Shown here: positions 1-11,029 of the stretch, one piece after another
How positions within the stretch are numbered: the first letter of the stretch is position 1
Layout of the letters: every line of letters begins with the position of its first letter
From: Cichorium intybus
Taxonomy: Eukaryota; Streptophyta; Magnoliopsida; Asterales; Asteraceae
DNA: 64,000 nt
Direction of reading: 5' to 3'
Assembly (NCBI GenBank): GCA_023525715.1
Contig: CM042009.1
Coordinates: forward strand, 132,194,711 to 132,258,710
Position numbers and translations under genes: made by a program
The notes under the pieces: model-generated
Databases searched by the model: none
Seen by the model: the letters and a program-made list of their open reading frames with translations, nothing else
What the model was told of the DNA's origin: nothing

Positions 1-81
1 TATTCAATAGTTGAATAACTGGCCAGGTAAAAACCTGGGGCAAAGTTGGCGCCACCCTGGAGGAGCCTCCACGGTTTTGGC

Positions 82-100
82 AAAACCCTATTAGGGTTTT
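82..100. promoter_or_regulatory. Inverted telo-box palindrome in the copia A LTR
   Basis: AAAACCCTA, one base, then TAGGGTTTT: two telo-box-like motifs in inverted orientation. It lies 78 bp before the TATA box. The LTRs of F (38741) and H (61739) have the equivalent palindrome at nearly the same distance. Confidence 0.6.
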
Positions 101-177
101 GGGGAGTCTGGTCCAAGTGTCCAAAAGCCTTGTCCACTTGGAGGCTTTCTAAGGTTTCAGGTGTAACCCTAGGAGGC

Positions 178-186
178 TATATAAGG
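178..186 (+). promoter_or_regulatory. LTR TATA box of copia A
   Basis: TATATAAGG; the 3' LTR has the same motif at 6992-7000. This is the likely Pol II core promoter for the element transcript. Confidence 0.6.
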
Positions 187-473
187 AACCCCCTTGGTGC
201 CCTAAATCCCACGCCTCCATCTGTTTGGAATTACCCTGCTGGACTGATTCTTCCATCACTTGGGTGTGACTTGCATTTGAGGCAGGATTCTTTTGCTGCT
301 TGCTTGAAGGATCATAAGATCAAAGGTTGGTTTTCCTAATTCTTCTTTAGAATTGAACTGTATCCTTTAGGTTTTTAGTTCTAATCCTCATAGAAGAAAA
401 CATAGATCTTATTAGGGTTGCATGTGAACCTTAGGAATATTTTGTGTTCATTGATTGCATAGAAACCCTTCAG

Positions 474-485
474 TGGTATCAGAGC
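474..485 (+). other. Primer-binding site of copia A
   Basis: TGGTATCAGAGC, complementary to the 3' end of plant initiator methionine tRNA, one base after the LTR end. It primes minus-strand DNA synthesis. Confidence 0.95.
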
Positions 486-1197
486 TTAGGCTGTTTTTCT
501 TGTGAATTGATTTGAACTGCATGAATTGTTTTGTGCCTAAGGGTTTTTGGCGAAAATTAAACCCTTGGAGATGGCCTTGTCGATTTCAAGGCTATCGTTT
601 CCTAACCCTAGCCGCCATCCCCTTTGGTCCCCCCTTTTGGTTGCTTGATTTGCTTGCCATAAAAGTATGTTGTTATTTTTTTAATTGGAATAATTGAAAT
701 AACTTGAACCCTTTTGTGTGCCTTGCTAATTTTGATCACCATAGGGACCATGATAGATAATTAATTTGATAATATCTATCCTAGATTTAATTAATTGATT
801 AATTAAAAGACCAATTAAATCGGTTTAAAGAATTAATTAAAATTTTCAAAAAATTAGTTAAAATTTGCGAAAATTAAGATAAAATCAATTCTAAAATATT
901 TTAATGAGATTAAAATATATCTTATATATATTTATGATTAAAAGTTAATTTAATATATATAAGAAAAATTGGTTAGTCTACTGTTAGTCTAATGTGTATC
1001 TACTCTTACCCACCGCTCTCCTGGTCAGTCGAGTGTCGTTAGCCAAACGGGTATGATAGAACCGCTAAAGCCTCTTAAAAGTATAATGCTATAATTGAAA
1101 GTACTAGAACCTTAAAACAAACCCCAATCTAGTTACTTTAGGTTAAAAATGTGAATTGGTGCTAATCCATGAAATTGCACATTGCACTTTGTGGAAC

Positions 1198-1233
1198 GTT
1201 GGTGGAGCGTGTGTGGTTTACCGGCACGCCAAC
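1198..1233 (+). other. Leader hairpin, copy 1 (copia A)
   Basis: Outer arms GTTGG (1198-1202) and CCAAC (1229-1233). A five-base left bulge TGGAG follows. The inner stem pairs CGTG (1208-1211) with CACG (1225-1228) and continues with one bulged G to TGG and CCG. The loop is TTTA. Copies with compensatory changes occur at 1278, 39939, 40019, 43000 and 43961. Confidence 0.6.
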
Positions 1234-1277
1234 TGGGGTCCGCAAGGAGTCGCGATGGGTTTCTTGATTTTGTCATT

Positions 1278-1313
1278 ATTAATGGAGCGTGTGTGGATTA
1301 CCGACACGTTAAT
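1278..1313 (+). other. Leader hairpin, copy 2 (copia A)
   Basis: Outer arms ATTAA (1278-1282) and TTAAT (1309-1313), bulge TGGAG, inner CGTG with CACG, loop ATTA. The outer arms differ from copy 1 on both sides yet remain paired. The two copies are 80 bp apart, as in copia F. Confidence 0.6.
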
Positions 1314-1370
1314 TAGAGATGACAATTGACTTCAAGAGTACCAAGCAATTTGCATGGTTATTCACACCCG

Positions 1371-1401
1371 GTTTGTGATCCTCGGTATCCCAGTCACAAA
1401 C
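1371..1401 (+). other. Leader hairpin 3 (copia A)
   Basis: GTTTGTGA at 1371-1378 is the exact reverse complement of TCACAAAC at 1394-1401, with a 15-base loop. It is conserved at 40113-40143 in copia F. Confidence 0.55.
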
Positions 1402-1674
1402 AGCGGGGCATTCCCGAGATTAAAACATGCTATCGAACAGTTCGGTAAATCTCAAAGAAACTAGGAATTCAATTATAATATGATTATGTTTCCGCGGTGG
1501 AATTTGCTGAATCGTCATTCGCCTACTTGATAAAATTTACAATATTGATTACGGCATCCCTTTTCGGTATTGTAGATTGTTATTGTAGGATCCTAGCCTT
1601 ATATTTGTTCTTGGGTGAATATAAGGGTTATTATTATTATTATATCTAATTAAAACTACCTTCTTCTTGTTCAG

Positions 1675-2575
1675 ATGTCTTCTGACCAATCCGTTCCCCA
1701 CTCAAATCCCGGTAATGTCACCTCGATTCTGTCATTATACTCAAAGGTGACGTTGGACGGCACCAACTATAATGACTGGATCCGCAACATCAAAATGGCT
1801 TTAAGGTTTGAACATAAAGAGTATGTTCTGGAAACTGAGCTTGTTGATGTGGACACTGAAACCGCTACTCCCGAGGAAATCGCTGCGTACACTAAACACT
1901 CTGATGATGCAACCAAAGTGGCTTGCATCATGATCGCTACTATGAACCCTGAACTGTAGCGTATCTATGAGGACTATTGGCCTTACGAGATGCACAAAGA
2001 GCTCGCGGAAAGGTTCCGCAAGCAAGAGCGCATCGAAAGGCGTGAGGTTGTAAAAGCTTTCACTAACAGCAAGCCCAAGGAGGGCAAGTCCATCTGTGCA
2101 CATGTGCAAAGGATGCATGGTTATGTGGAAAGGCTTAGAAAGCTGGAAATGCCTCTCCATGAGGATTTAGCAGTTGACATAGTGCTAAACTTCTTGCCCA
2201 GTTCTTATGACCAGTTCACACTGGCGTATCATTTGAACAACAACCCGGAAAATCTAGCTGAGTTACACCGCATGCTTCGTACGGCTAAGGACGGGATGAA
2301 GGGAAAGGCTGTGCTCCCTATCAACCCGCCTATCCTGGCTATTGGCTCCGGAAAGGGAAAGAAACGGAAAGGCCCTCCTAAGCAGAACTGGAGGGAAAAG
2401 ACTCATGTCGGGTCATCTAGCGGTGCCCCGAAAGGTAAGTCTTTCGGAATTCCACATGTTCGAAACCCCAAAGAGGCCGACTGCTTTTACTGCAAGCAGA
2501 AGGGTCACTGGAAGAGGAGCTGCCCAACGTATCTGCAGGACGTCAAGGACGGTAAAGTGAAACCGTCACAGGCAG
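1675..2575 (+). pseudogene. Copia A gag
   Basis: The capsid-nucleocapsid part of the polyprotein. It starts at MSSDQS and has the copia gag pattern: an N-terminal YNDWIRNIKMAL segment, then a helical region. A CCHC zinc knuckle, CFYCKQKGHWKRSC, is intact near 2490-2525 and would bind element RNA. An in-frame amber TAG at 1957-1959 follows ...NPEL; frame and homology resume at once with RIYEDYW, and a C-to-T change in a CAG codon is the simplest source. The product would package element RNA in cytoplasmic particles. As it stands only a 94-residue N-terminal fragment would be made without readthrough. Confidence 0.9.
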
Positions 2576-3692
2576 GTACGTATTCTATATCTAATAACTC
2601 ATCTTTTTCCCGTTCATGGGTCCTTGATACAGGATGTGGTTTTCATATCTGTTCTGATTTGCAGGGCCTAGAGGAAGGTAGGGAGCTAGAGCATGGCAGA
2701 CTGAACCTGGTCATGGGGAATAGGCGAACGTCACCTGTTACCAAGATCGGCGTTTATGGACTGATGCTGAGTAGTGGAGTTAGATTAGATTTACATAATT
2801 GTTATTATGCGCCTGATATGTCAAAGAACATAATTTAATTTCATGCATTGTTTAAACAAGGCTTTTATTACGATTTTAATAAAGTGAATGGTTCAATTTC
2901 AGTTTTCAAAAATAATGTTTTCATATTTAATGCTATGCCTTGTGATGGAGTGTATGAATCTATTATGTGTGTTGATAATTATGGTAAAAATGTATTAGCT
3001 ATTGATGCTTCAAGCGTTATAGAAAAGGCATGTCTGTGGCATTGTCGCCTTGGCCATATAAACAAAAAACGCATCGCCCAACTCCAAAAGGATGGAGTGT
3101 TGGAATCATTCGACCTCGGGTCTGATGATGTATGCGAATCTTGCTTACTTGGCAAGATGACAAAATCACCATTCAAAGGTTCCTTTGAAAGAGGTGAAGG
3201 TCTGTTGGATATCATACACACAGATGTGTGTGGTCCCTTCAGAACAACCACTAAAGATGGCACGCGGTTCTATGTGACCTTTACCGACGATTTTAGTAGG
3301 TATGGGTATGTCTACTTAATCAAGAATAAGTCGGATACCTTTGAAAAGTTCAAAGAGTTTAAGAATGAAGCGGAAAATCAATTAGGCACAAAGATAAAGA
3401 TGCTTAGATCTAACAGAGGCGGTGAGTATCTTAGTATCGAGTTTCTCGATTACCTCAAGGAATGTGGAATTGTTTCACAGTTGTCGCCTCCAAGAACACC
3501 TCAGCTGAATGGTGTTGCTGAGAGGCGAAACTGAACCTTGTTGGACATGGTTCGTTCCATGATGAGTCGAGCCTCACTTCCAATCCATTTCTGGGGTATG
3601 CCTTAGAGACTGCCGCCCATATCCTAAATCTTGTCCCAACCAAGAAGGTTGCGAAAACACCGCACGAGATATGGACGGGGAAAGTTCCCTCG
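2576..3692 (+). pseudogene. Copia A protease and integrase
   Basis: The aspartic protease has its catalytic triad, LDTGCGFHIC, near 2625-2655. A TAA at 2836-2838 interrupts NII / FHALFKQGF. The integrase follows: HHCC zinc motif (WHCRLGHIN ... CESC, near 3035-3150), first catalytic Asp in HTDVCGPF, and the Glu in NGVAERRN. The second catalytic Asp, normally RSDRGGEY, reads RSNRGGEY: codon 3412-3414 is AAC. A TGA at 3532-3534 (from CGA, Arg) and a one-base deletion near 3595 (FWG / YALETAAHIL) break it further. Proteolysis and strand transfer by this copy should both fail. Confidence 0.9.
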
Positions 3693-5705
3693 TTGGCACA
3701 CATCAAAGTCTGGGGCTGTGAAGCATTCATGAGACGAGATACTTCAGATAAGCTTGCAGAAAGAAGTGAGAGGTGTTACTTCATCGGATACCCGAAACAG
3801 TCTTTTGGATACTTGTTCTACAGACTGAGCGAGGACGTGGTCTTTGTAGCAAGACATGGGTTCTTTCGAGAGAGAGAACTCATATCCAAAGAGGACAGTG
3901 GGAGTACGATCGATCTCGAAGAAATTCAGGAGACGCCCGATGAAACAACCTTGGAAGAAACTAGCAACCAACATGAGGAAGAAGTTCCTGTTGGACCCAC
4001 CGACATTTCGTTGCCCCTTAGGTGTTCAAGTAGAGTTAGCATGCTGCCCGAGTTCTATGGTTTCCATATTACTTCGGACGGAGACACGTTAGTCAGTGAT
4101 CGTACATTGACTAATTTGGATGAGCCGACTAACTACCGTGAAGCAGTGGCAGTCCCCGAGTCTGCAAAATGGAAAGAGGCAATGGACAGCGAGATAAAGT
4201 CCATGTATGACAATCAAGTTTGGAACTTGGTTGACAATGTACCGGGTCGAAAGACAGTCGGATGCAAGTGGATCTTCAAAAAGAAGACCGACATGGATGG
4301 AAAAGCACATACTTATAAAGCTCGGCTGGTTGCGAAGGGATTCACTCAAACCCCGGGGGTTGACTATGATGAAACCTTCTCACCAGTAGCCAAGATTAAG
4401 TCAATCAGGATAATGCTTGCCATAGCTGCATTTCATGATTATGAAATCTGGCAGATGGATGTCAAAACCGCTTTCCTTAACGGGAAACTGACTGAAGATG
4501 TTTACATGAGTCAGCCAGAAGCTTTTGTAGACACAAAGCACCCTGATAAAGTATGTAACCTTGAAAGATCAATCTACGGGTTGAAGCAAGCATCTCGCAG
4601 CTGGAATCTTTGCTTCCATGAGAAAGTCAAAGCGTTTGGTTTCTCTAGGAGTGAAGATGAGTCCTGTGTATATGTCAAGGCTAGTGGGAGTATAGTCACT
4701 TTCCTGGTGCTGTATGTTGATGACATACTGCTCATGGGAAACGACATTCCGACCTTGCAAAATGTTAAGGCTTGGCTCGGGAAGTGTTTTGCCATGAAAG
4801 ACCTAGGGGAAGCGGCTTATATTCTCGGGATAAGAATACTTAGAGATAGAAAGAGAAAATTGAAAGGTTTAAGCCAGTGTACATATTTGGAAAAGGTGTT
4901 AAAGAGATTTAACATGGAAAATTCCAAAAAGGGGGAGTTACCAATCCAAAGTAATACTAAATTGAGTAAGACTCAAAGTCCGAGCACCGATGAGGAAATA
5001 GCTGAAATGAGTCGGGTGCCTTATGCTTCGGCAGTAGGGTCGATCATGTACGCTATGACATGTACTCGTCCCGACGTATCCTATGCACTGAGCATGGTTA
5101 GTCGGTTCCAGGGTAATCCTGGAAAAGCACATTGGATTGCAGTCAAGAACATACTAAAGTATCTGCGAAGGACAAAGAATATGGTATTAGTCCTTGGTGG
5201 CAGTGATGAGTTAAAAGTGAGTGGATATACAGATGCCAGCTTCCAGACAGATAGGGACAGTGGACGGTCCCAGTCGGGCTGGGTATTTCTTTTGAACGGT
5301 GGAGCGGTCACTTGGAAAAGTTCCAAGCAGGAAACGATGGCTGATTCAACGTGCGAATCAGAGTACATCGCAGCAAGTGAAGCGTCTAAGGAAGCGGCTT
5401 GGCTGAAGAACTTCATCGGGGACCTTGGAGTTGTCCCGAGCATTCAGGACCCGGTGAAACGTTTCTGCGATAATAAAGGAGCGGTCGCCTTGACAAAGGA
5501 ACCGCGAGACCATGGAAAGTCCAGGCATATCGAAAGAAAGTACCACTACATTCGACATCAAGTAGAAGAAGGGCACTTACTGGTTAAGCGAGTATCATCA
5601 AAAGACAATCCTGCAGATCCTTTGACTAAGGCTCTGAATAGGATCAAGCACAATCAGCATGCTCGGAGCATTGGATTGAATGATGATATTAGTTTTAGCA
5701 ATTAG
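3693..5705 (+). pseudogene. Copia A reverse transcriptase-RNase H
   Basis: A long open stretch of 670 codons continues the integrase C-terminus (AHIKVWGCEAF, GYPKQSFGYLFY) into RT and RNase H. RT motifs: WKEAMDSE, CKWIFKKK, KARLVAKGFTQ, DYDETFSPV, QMDVKTAFLNG, SIYGLKQASR and the catalytic YVDDILLMGND. RNase H: GYTDASFQTD (catalytic Asp), CESEYIA (Glu), FCDNKGAV (Asp), SRHIERKYHYIRH. It ends LNDDISFSN before TAG. The frame is intact, but translation depends on the broken upstream part, so I call it a pseudogene. The last third is very similar to 62922-64000 (copia H). Confidence 0.93.
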
Positions 5706-6514
5706 ATAGATTAGAAACTTGTAACAGTATAAATCTAATTGACTCGGTGATTTTATAATTGAGATTTATAAATGAGTATTGTTACTGCCTTTATCAATTG
5801 TTTATTTCTGTGTTTCTATATTTGCATGTTTAACTTCCTTAATAATTAGATTATATAAAACTCCACAGTCGATCATACTGTTAGGAAGTAAGTATGAACT
5901 AAGACTATCATGAATTGGTTGCAGACTGTCTAATGAGTTAGACATTGCAGTAAGACTGCTGCAACGTTCATGAGTACTTAGAAAATAGAGATTTGAGTAT
6001 TGGATAAACCCGCGCTTAACAAATTGCTTCATGGATTATATCACGAGCAATGTTAAGATGATAATATCCGGTGATCTTTAAGTGGAGAGATATGATCTGT
6101 TATTTGCGATACAAGTGCTTATTGACAATGCGAAAAACGCGCCAGTAACTCGGTGTTATAAAACGCATTGTTGTATGTATTTGGACACGCAAAAGATATG
6201 GACATATAAGTCGAAACTTATCTATCCCCTGACCCGATGGGAAACAGATATCTGTAGGCCTCTCGATGATTTTGAAGTTGACTGAAAGTGTTGGCCAACC
6301 AGGACTAATTGATGTGTTCAATTAGTAGTCTCTAAAGTCATATGCAAATCAGAAATCGAGAAACAGAGTATCAGACCAAGATTGATGTTAGTCCATGTCT
6401 TGAGTCTAAAAATATCCTGTTGGACGGAGGATCATCAGATCACTTATCTTTGGATAGAACTGACTGGGTCAGAGTTCAGACAATTAAAGTCATAGACTTA
6501 TCCAAGTGGGAGAC
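5706..6514 (+). other. Copia A 3' region and polypurine tract
   Basis: Non-coding. It closely resembles 44301-45038 in F and, inverted, 62137-62880 in H: for example the shared text around GACATTGCAGTAAGACTGCT and ATCACGAGCAATGTT. It ends AAGTGGGAGAC, the plus-strand primer, directly before TGTTGG of the 3' LTR. Conservation in a gag-only relative suggests cis-acting function. Confidence 0.8.
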
Positions 6515-7286
6515 TGTTGGATTAGGTGTCTAAGCCATGACTTATAATTGTATTTATCTTATGAATAAAAGCAAAGTCCATTTGGGTTGCCCTCATAGAT
6601 GGATGATAGATATATAATTCAGTATAGAGAATAGTTGATTTATTAATTGTATAATAAATCAATAGAAAATATATAGATGGTTTATTAATATATTTAAGTG
6701 TTAATATATTAATTAGAAACTATGATAATTAATTAAGATTTAATCTAGAATTAATTGGATTTAATTCAGTGATTAAATTAATTAATTAAAAGGTGCAGGC
6801 ATTGGTTTGGCAATTATTCAATAGTTAAATAACTGGCCATGTAAAATCCAGGGGCAAAGTTGGCGCCACCCTGGAGGAGCCTCCAGGGTTTTGGCGAAAC
6901 CCTATTAGGGTTTTGGGGAGTCTGGTCCAAGTGTCCAAAAGCCTTGTCTACTTGGAGGCTTTCTAGGGTTTCAGGTGTAACCCTAGGAGGCTATATAAGG
7001 AACCCCCTGGGTGCCCTAAATCCCACGCCTCCATCTCTTTGGAATTACTCTGCTGGACTGATTCTTCCATCACTTGGGTGTGACTTGCATTTGAGGCAGG
7101 ATTCTTTTGCTGCTTGCTTGAAGGATCATAAGATCAAAGGTTGGTTTTCCTAATTCTTCTTTAGAATTGAATTGTATCCTTTAGGATTTTAGTTCTAATC
7201 TTCATAGAAGAAAACATAGATCTTATTAAGGTTGCATGTGAACCTTAGGAATATTTTGTGTTTATTGATTGCATAGAAACCCTTCA
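6515..7286 (+). repeat. 3' LTR of copia A
   Basis: 772 bp from TGTTGGATTAGG to CCCTTCA, TG...CA ends. It holds the TATA box (6992-7000) and the telo-box palindrome. Followed by TAGAG, the likely right target-site copy. Confidence 0.95.
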
Positions 7287-8042
7287 TAGAGTTCAAACCT
7301 AAAGGACTAACCTAATTGGCTACTGCAATCAGCGAGGGAAAACAGTCCAACAAGGTCAAATCAAACATCCAAACACAACACATGCATGCAAAACCAATAA
7401 CAATCATCAAAACACCGAAAAACAAAGATTACTTGTAACCAAATGCTTCTCATTAACCAAAAACGAAATCCAATGATCCAATACAGTCACCAATACTGAA
7501 AAACAGTAAACTAAAGTGCTCATGGTCAGTGGTTGTCACTCCCAAAGACCCTAGCCACTATTGCTAACTAAAACTAAAATGAAATTTAATTCTAAAACAT
7601 AAAATACCAATTGAGAGGTTGCTGATGCTTAATCACGGAGTCAAAGAGCTTCCAGGTCGTTTTTCCACCGGGTCTTTATTAGGGTTTTCGGCTATAAATG
7701 GCTCTATTTATAGTTGCAATTTTCCGCAGCCGCGCCGCGCAATTAAGTAAACCGCGGCGCGCGTAAGACTTTATCCCCGTTTCTTCGGACTTTGAATTTT
7801 GTTCCACCGCCTTGTATCCGCGTCGCGCCCTCTTGACTCCACGGTGCGCGTACATATTTTCCTGATTTTTCCTTCTTCTCCAAACTTTCTCCAATTTGTA
7901 CGCTTTTGGTCCCTGTTTATATTATTTTCTTCCAAACAAGTACTGGCACGAAAAATAAGAATACCACGATATATATGATATAATTTCACTAAGAATAGGG
8001 CTCAACAATGACTAAAATATGTAATATCACTAGGCGTTGTCA
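7287..8042 (-). repeat. 3' LTR of gypsy B (interrupted by copia A)
   Basis: Matches 14708-15462 with only a few percent difference. On the - strand it begins TGACAACGCC at 8042. TATAAATA lies at 7705-7712 (- strand). The rest of this LTR should lie left of copia A, outside the window. Confidence 0.9.
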
Positions 8043-9069
8043 AACACCCCACACTTGTGCCTTGCTTGTCCCCAAGCAAGAGAGTTTTTAATAAATTCTA
8101 ACTAAGACTCAAACAATTTTTTACTGTGTTCAGTTTCAAAGCTTATTGCCTTAAGAGCTAGAGTGAAATAGTTTGCAAGAACATAATCAGAGTGTTCTTT
8201 GGAATTCATGGCTTTCTAGAGAACCCTTGATCACAAATTTTCTGTCCACAATGAAGTGTACTTACTCATTCTGATTCTAAAGGCCATTAAGGAATTGTCC
8301 ATGACTTCCGATGTTGTCCGTGTAGCGAGCTTTCAGAAATACCATCCCAAACCAGACGATCTTAGGTGGTAAGGTGCATAAGTGCCTCTTCGAGGCCACC
8401 CTTTTCGGACTTACCGGCTCTAACAACAAAGGCCACATATTGACATTTCCTTCCTAAATTCCAATCCTAAACAATCCAATCGTCTAACTCCTAAAACTCA
8501 ACTTGTTTGACTAACTAATAGCATGATCACAACTCAAGAGTATCTCTTGAAAAATACTAATGCTATCACAATCACAAACCATTCGTTTCAAAATTACAAT
8601 TTAGTAAAAATTTTGAAAAAGTTGCTAAAAAAATAATTTTAGAATTGGTCTTTTCTGCAAAAATTTCAAAAAATTTCTCTTTCGACCGTCCACACCCCAC
8701 ACTTAAAACCGTACAACGTCCCCGTTGTACATAAAAATATTTTAGAATAAGGGAGAAAGAGTTACCCCTTTTGACAGTAGACTGCTTGGTTGGTATTTGG
8801 TATCACAGGTACAAATTCGAACAAAAAGTGTCATTGATTTCGCATCTGGAGTTGTGGCGCAACAGTGAACACGCCGGTGGTCAAAACAAGTGGAGGGGGC
8901 ACGGTGACCCCACAACTGTCTGAGACAACCCCTCCCCAATTTGGTATAACATGCATAACTCAACAAAACATTAAATGCAAACATAATAAAATATACATAA
9001 GCAAAAGATAGAATGTGTCATAAATTCAGTACATATATCCCAAAAATATAATAGAAAAAGAAAAATACA
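8043..9069 (-). other. Gypsy B 3' untranslated region with polypurine tract
   Basis: No ORF. Next to the LTR the - strand reads AAGTGTGGGGTGTT (8043-8056), the polypurine tract. Just upstream (8061-8080) is CTTGCTTGGGGACAAGCAAG, a palindrome-like sequence common before the PPT of Athila elements. The rest (8100-9069) shows nothing I can assign. Confidence 0.7.
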
Positions 9070-10265
9070 TCAACTGCCACCTGGTGGCCTGGAGGGTCCG
9101 GCCTCATGGTCGTGGGCTCGAGCTGGGAATGGGCGTGTCTGTTGGCCCTGTGCTGATGCCATCTGTAGTAGCACCTCTCCAATCCACTCCAGCTGGTCCT
9201 CCACCCTGGTGACCCTGGTCTCTAATCGGTGGATGGCCGACAGGTCCTCCTGATGCTGTGGTTGAGGCTGAGGAGCTGGCTCTGCAGGTGCTACCTGCCT
9301 CCTTCGTCTTCTCCCAGGCTGAGCGTACGCTGGCTGTGGAGCCTGGGGTGCCTCGGTCTCTGCCCTGACGAAATGTCCCGGGCGCTGCTGCTGAATCAGC
9401 CTCATGCTCTCCAATGCTCTTGCAGTAGTGCGAGATGGAGGTAAAGCGGTCAAGGTGGCGACAGTGCAGGTTGTGAGGATCCGGTATGATCGGGCCAGGC
9501 TGGTGATGAAGTATCCCAGGCCCAATGGACTGCTAGCGAAGGCACCCGTCGAGCGGGTGGATAAGGCAACAGCTAAGGCGAAGGGAAGGTGAAGGAACCT
9601 GGAGGGGTCGAGGAGGACCCATAAAAACGTCATGTCCTCCCCGGACACCTTCTCGCCCCCCTCCTGCTGCATGATGGAGGTGGAGACGATGCGGTGCATG
9701 AGGCGGTGGAGTGGATCTCGATGGTGGCTCTCCCGGGAGGTCCCTGCCTCGTAGAATATGTTGGACAATGGTTCCCAAACCACCATGTTGGCAGGCCTCT
9801 CCGGCTGCCCCTGGATACATGTATCAAAGAACTGGGGAAAATGGCGGTGCTGAAAATCCGCCTCCACATATATCCCAGTGCGCCTCGCGAACTCCCGAAG
9901 GCTGCACTCCCTTTGCATGCCCCTAGCCTGAATCGAATCAACCTCGCCCGTGGGTCTGTCACCCTCGGTGTGTACTCAATCGTCGAAAGGAACTCCAGGA
10001 GGAGCTCTGTGTACACTACATCCTCGTCTGTGGCCATGAGCCTTTCCCAGCCCCGGCAAGTAAAAGACGCATCCCCAAGGGTCCAGGTGCGGTGTAGAAA
10101 TGGCTCTATCTCGCCCCAGAGCCCGGCCTCCCCGAGGATGGCCTTGTCAATAATGGTCGCCTCTAGAACCCGGCGACCCGTCAAAGCGTCTCTCCGTGAT
10201 CGATACTCAACAGAGGCCGTTGGCCCCTCTGGAAACTGAAGGAAGTCGTGGTCTAGTCTGAACAT
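9070..10265 (-). pseudogene. Gypsy B extra ORF (Athila ORF1 / plant transposon protein type)
   Basis: Two overlapping frames form one protein. The first runs from MFRLDHDFLQFPEG through TIIDKAILGEAG and WERLMATDEDVVYTELLLEFLSTIEY to LIRFRLG. The second starts at MQRECSLREFARRTGIY and continues to ...GPSRPPGGS. They join by a one-base shift near 9920-9930. The pattern (a W-x-LL-x-EFL segment, then IRFRLG...SLREFARRTGIY, then a region ending SLARSYRIL) resembles the Arabidopsis retrotransposon ORF-1 family. The C-terminus has a basic run GRRRRRQ and a heptad stretch IHRLETRVTRVEDQLEWIGEVL. No catalytic motif is visible. Its position after the protease and before the 3' region matches the extra ORF of Athila-type elements. 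Function unknown. Confidence 0.65.
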
Positions 10266-10397
10266 GATCTGCGCAAACGAAATTTTTTTTTTGCAAAATA
10301 AGTCCTTTTCTTCCCCACCGCACCGCGGCGCGGCCCTTGAGCAAGGACGTGGCGCGCCATGCGGCGCCGTGCGGCTGTTTCCAAAATCCAAACTCAA

Positions 10398-11029
10398 AAG
10401 CGAGTTTTAACCTGTTAAGATTCAATCCAGACACACCACAAGGTAGCCTAGGTGCCGACTAACTCATCTAGGGTATCTATTTGGCAAAACAAACACCCTA
10501 TGAGTCAGCATTGGCGATTTCTAAGTTTTGAACTTTTTGAACAAATCACTCAAATTAACTATCTAATCACTAGTTTAAACGAGTAATAGCTAGTTAGAAT
10601 GACGTACCGTAGTAGTGGGAACGAAAAGAGCAAGAAAAAATGCGAAAAATTTCTGGTGATCAAAGCTCTGAGTCATGGTTGTGTGTGAATAGTGTCGCTG
10701 CTTACCTTAATATCGAAGGAAACCGCCCGATCGTTTCCCGCATCGCGCAAATGCACAACGCGCGTCGCGCGTGTCACCAAATCAACCCCTGCGCATCGGG
10801 TTGGTTTACGAGCCCGCGTCGCGCGTTCTTTATTCCCGCGGCACGGTTATTAAAAATTCCAAAACTTCACACGACCCCACACTTGCCTTGGACCACTGGT
10901 ACCTGCAATTAATGATAAAATTTTTCCTAATTATTTCTAATAAATACGGAACCTAACCTATGACACGATGGGTTTCCTCCCAACAAGCGCTAAGTTTAAC
11001 GTCTTCAGCCAGACGTGCAACTCCTATTC
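10398..11029 (-). other. Gypsy B spacer with conserved Athila-type motif
   Basis: Non-coding. At 10970-11014 (- strand) it reads GTCTGGCTGAAGACGTTAAA, then TTAGCGCTTGTTGGGAGG. I recognise this from the post-integrase region of Athila elements. Finding it directly after the protease ORF suggests the pol block was removed in an ancestor. The GC-rich stretch 10730-10830 has no identified function. Confidence 0.55.

Larger units (their letters stand above)
1..472 (+). repeat. 5' LTR of copia A (partial)
   Basis: Same sequence as 6815-7286 with about 16 mismatches. It ends in CCCTTCA just before the primer-binding site. It carries a TATA box and an upstream palindrome described separately. Confidence 0.95.
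486..1674 (+). other. Untranslated leader of copia A
   Basis: No gene. The 985-1560 part closely matches the leader of copia F (39715-40290), so it is conserved between an autonomous and a gag-only element. It contains two copies of a bulged hairpin and one plain hairpin. The first 300 bases past the PBS are AT-rich with no recognised feature. Confidence 0.8.
1..7286 (+). mobile_element. Ty1-copia element A, 5' end truncated by the window edge
   Basis: Order seen: partial 5' LTR, PBS, 1.2-kb leader, gag, protease, integrase, reverse transcriptase, RNase H, 0.8-kb 3' region, polypurine tract, 3' LTR. Integrase before RT defines Ty1-copia. Base 1 aligns with base 6815, so the first 300 bp of the 5' LTR are missing. 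By eye about 16 of 472 shared LTR positions differ. The element lies inside the left LTR of gypsy B: sequence from 7287 continues the text found at 14708 in the intact B LTR. The left target-site copy is outside the window. The polyprotein is broken by three stops and one frameshift. Confidence 0.95.

Noticed and set aside
82..100. Telomere-like AAACCCTA text as interstitial telomere
   Set aside because: Single inverted motif, no tandem array; it is part of the LTR promoter.
46..339. 97-codon ORF in the copia A LTR (again at 6860-7153), and a 63-codon ORF in the F LTRs (38767, 45444)
   Set aside because: They recur only because the LTR is repeated. They overlap the TATA box and U5, have no domain, and the A and F versions do not align as proteins.
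474..485. tRNA gene fragments at TGGTATCAGAGC sites (474, 39131, 56802)
   Set aside because: Each directly follows an LTR end; these are primer-binding sites, with no tRNA body around them.
9229..10239. Plus-strand ORFs opposite the gypsy B extra ORF (up to 181 codons)
   Set aside because: Antisense shadows of a GC-rich coding region; no motif, while the - strand frame has family-like segments.
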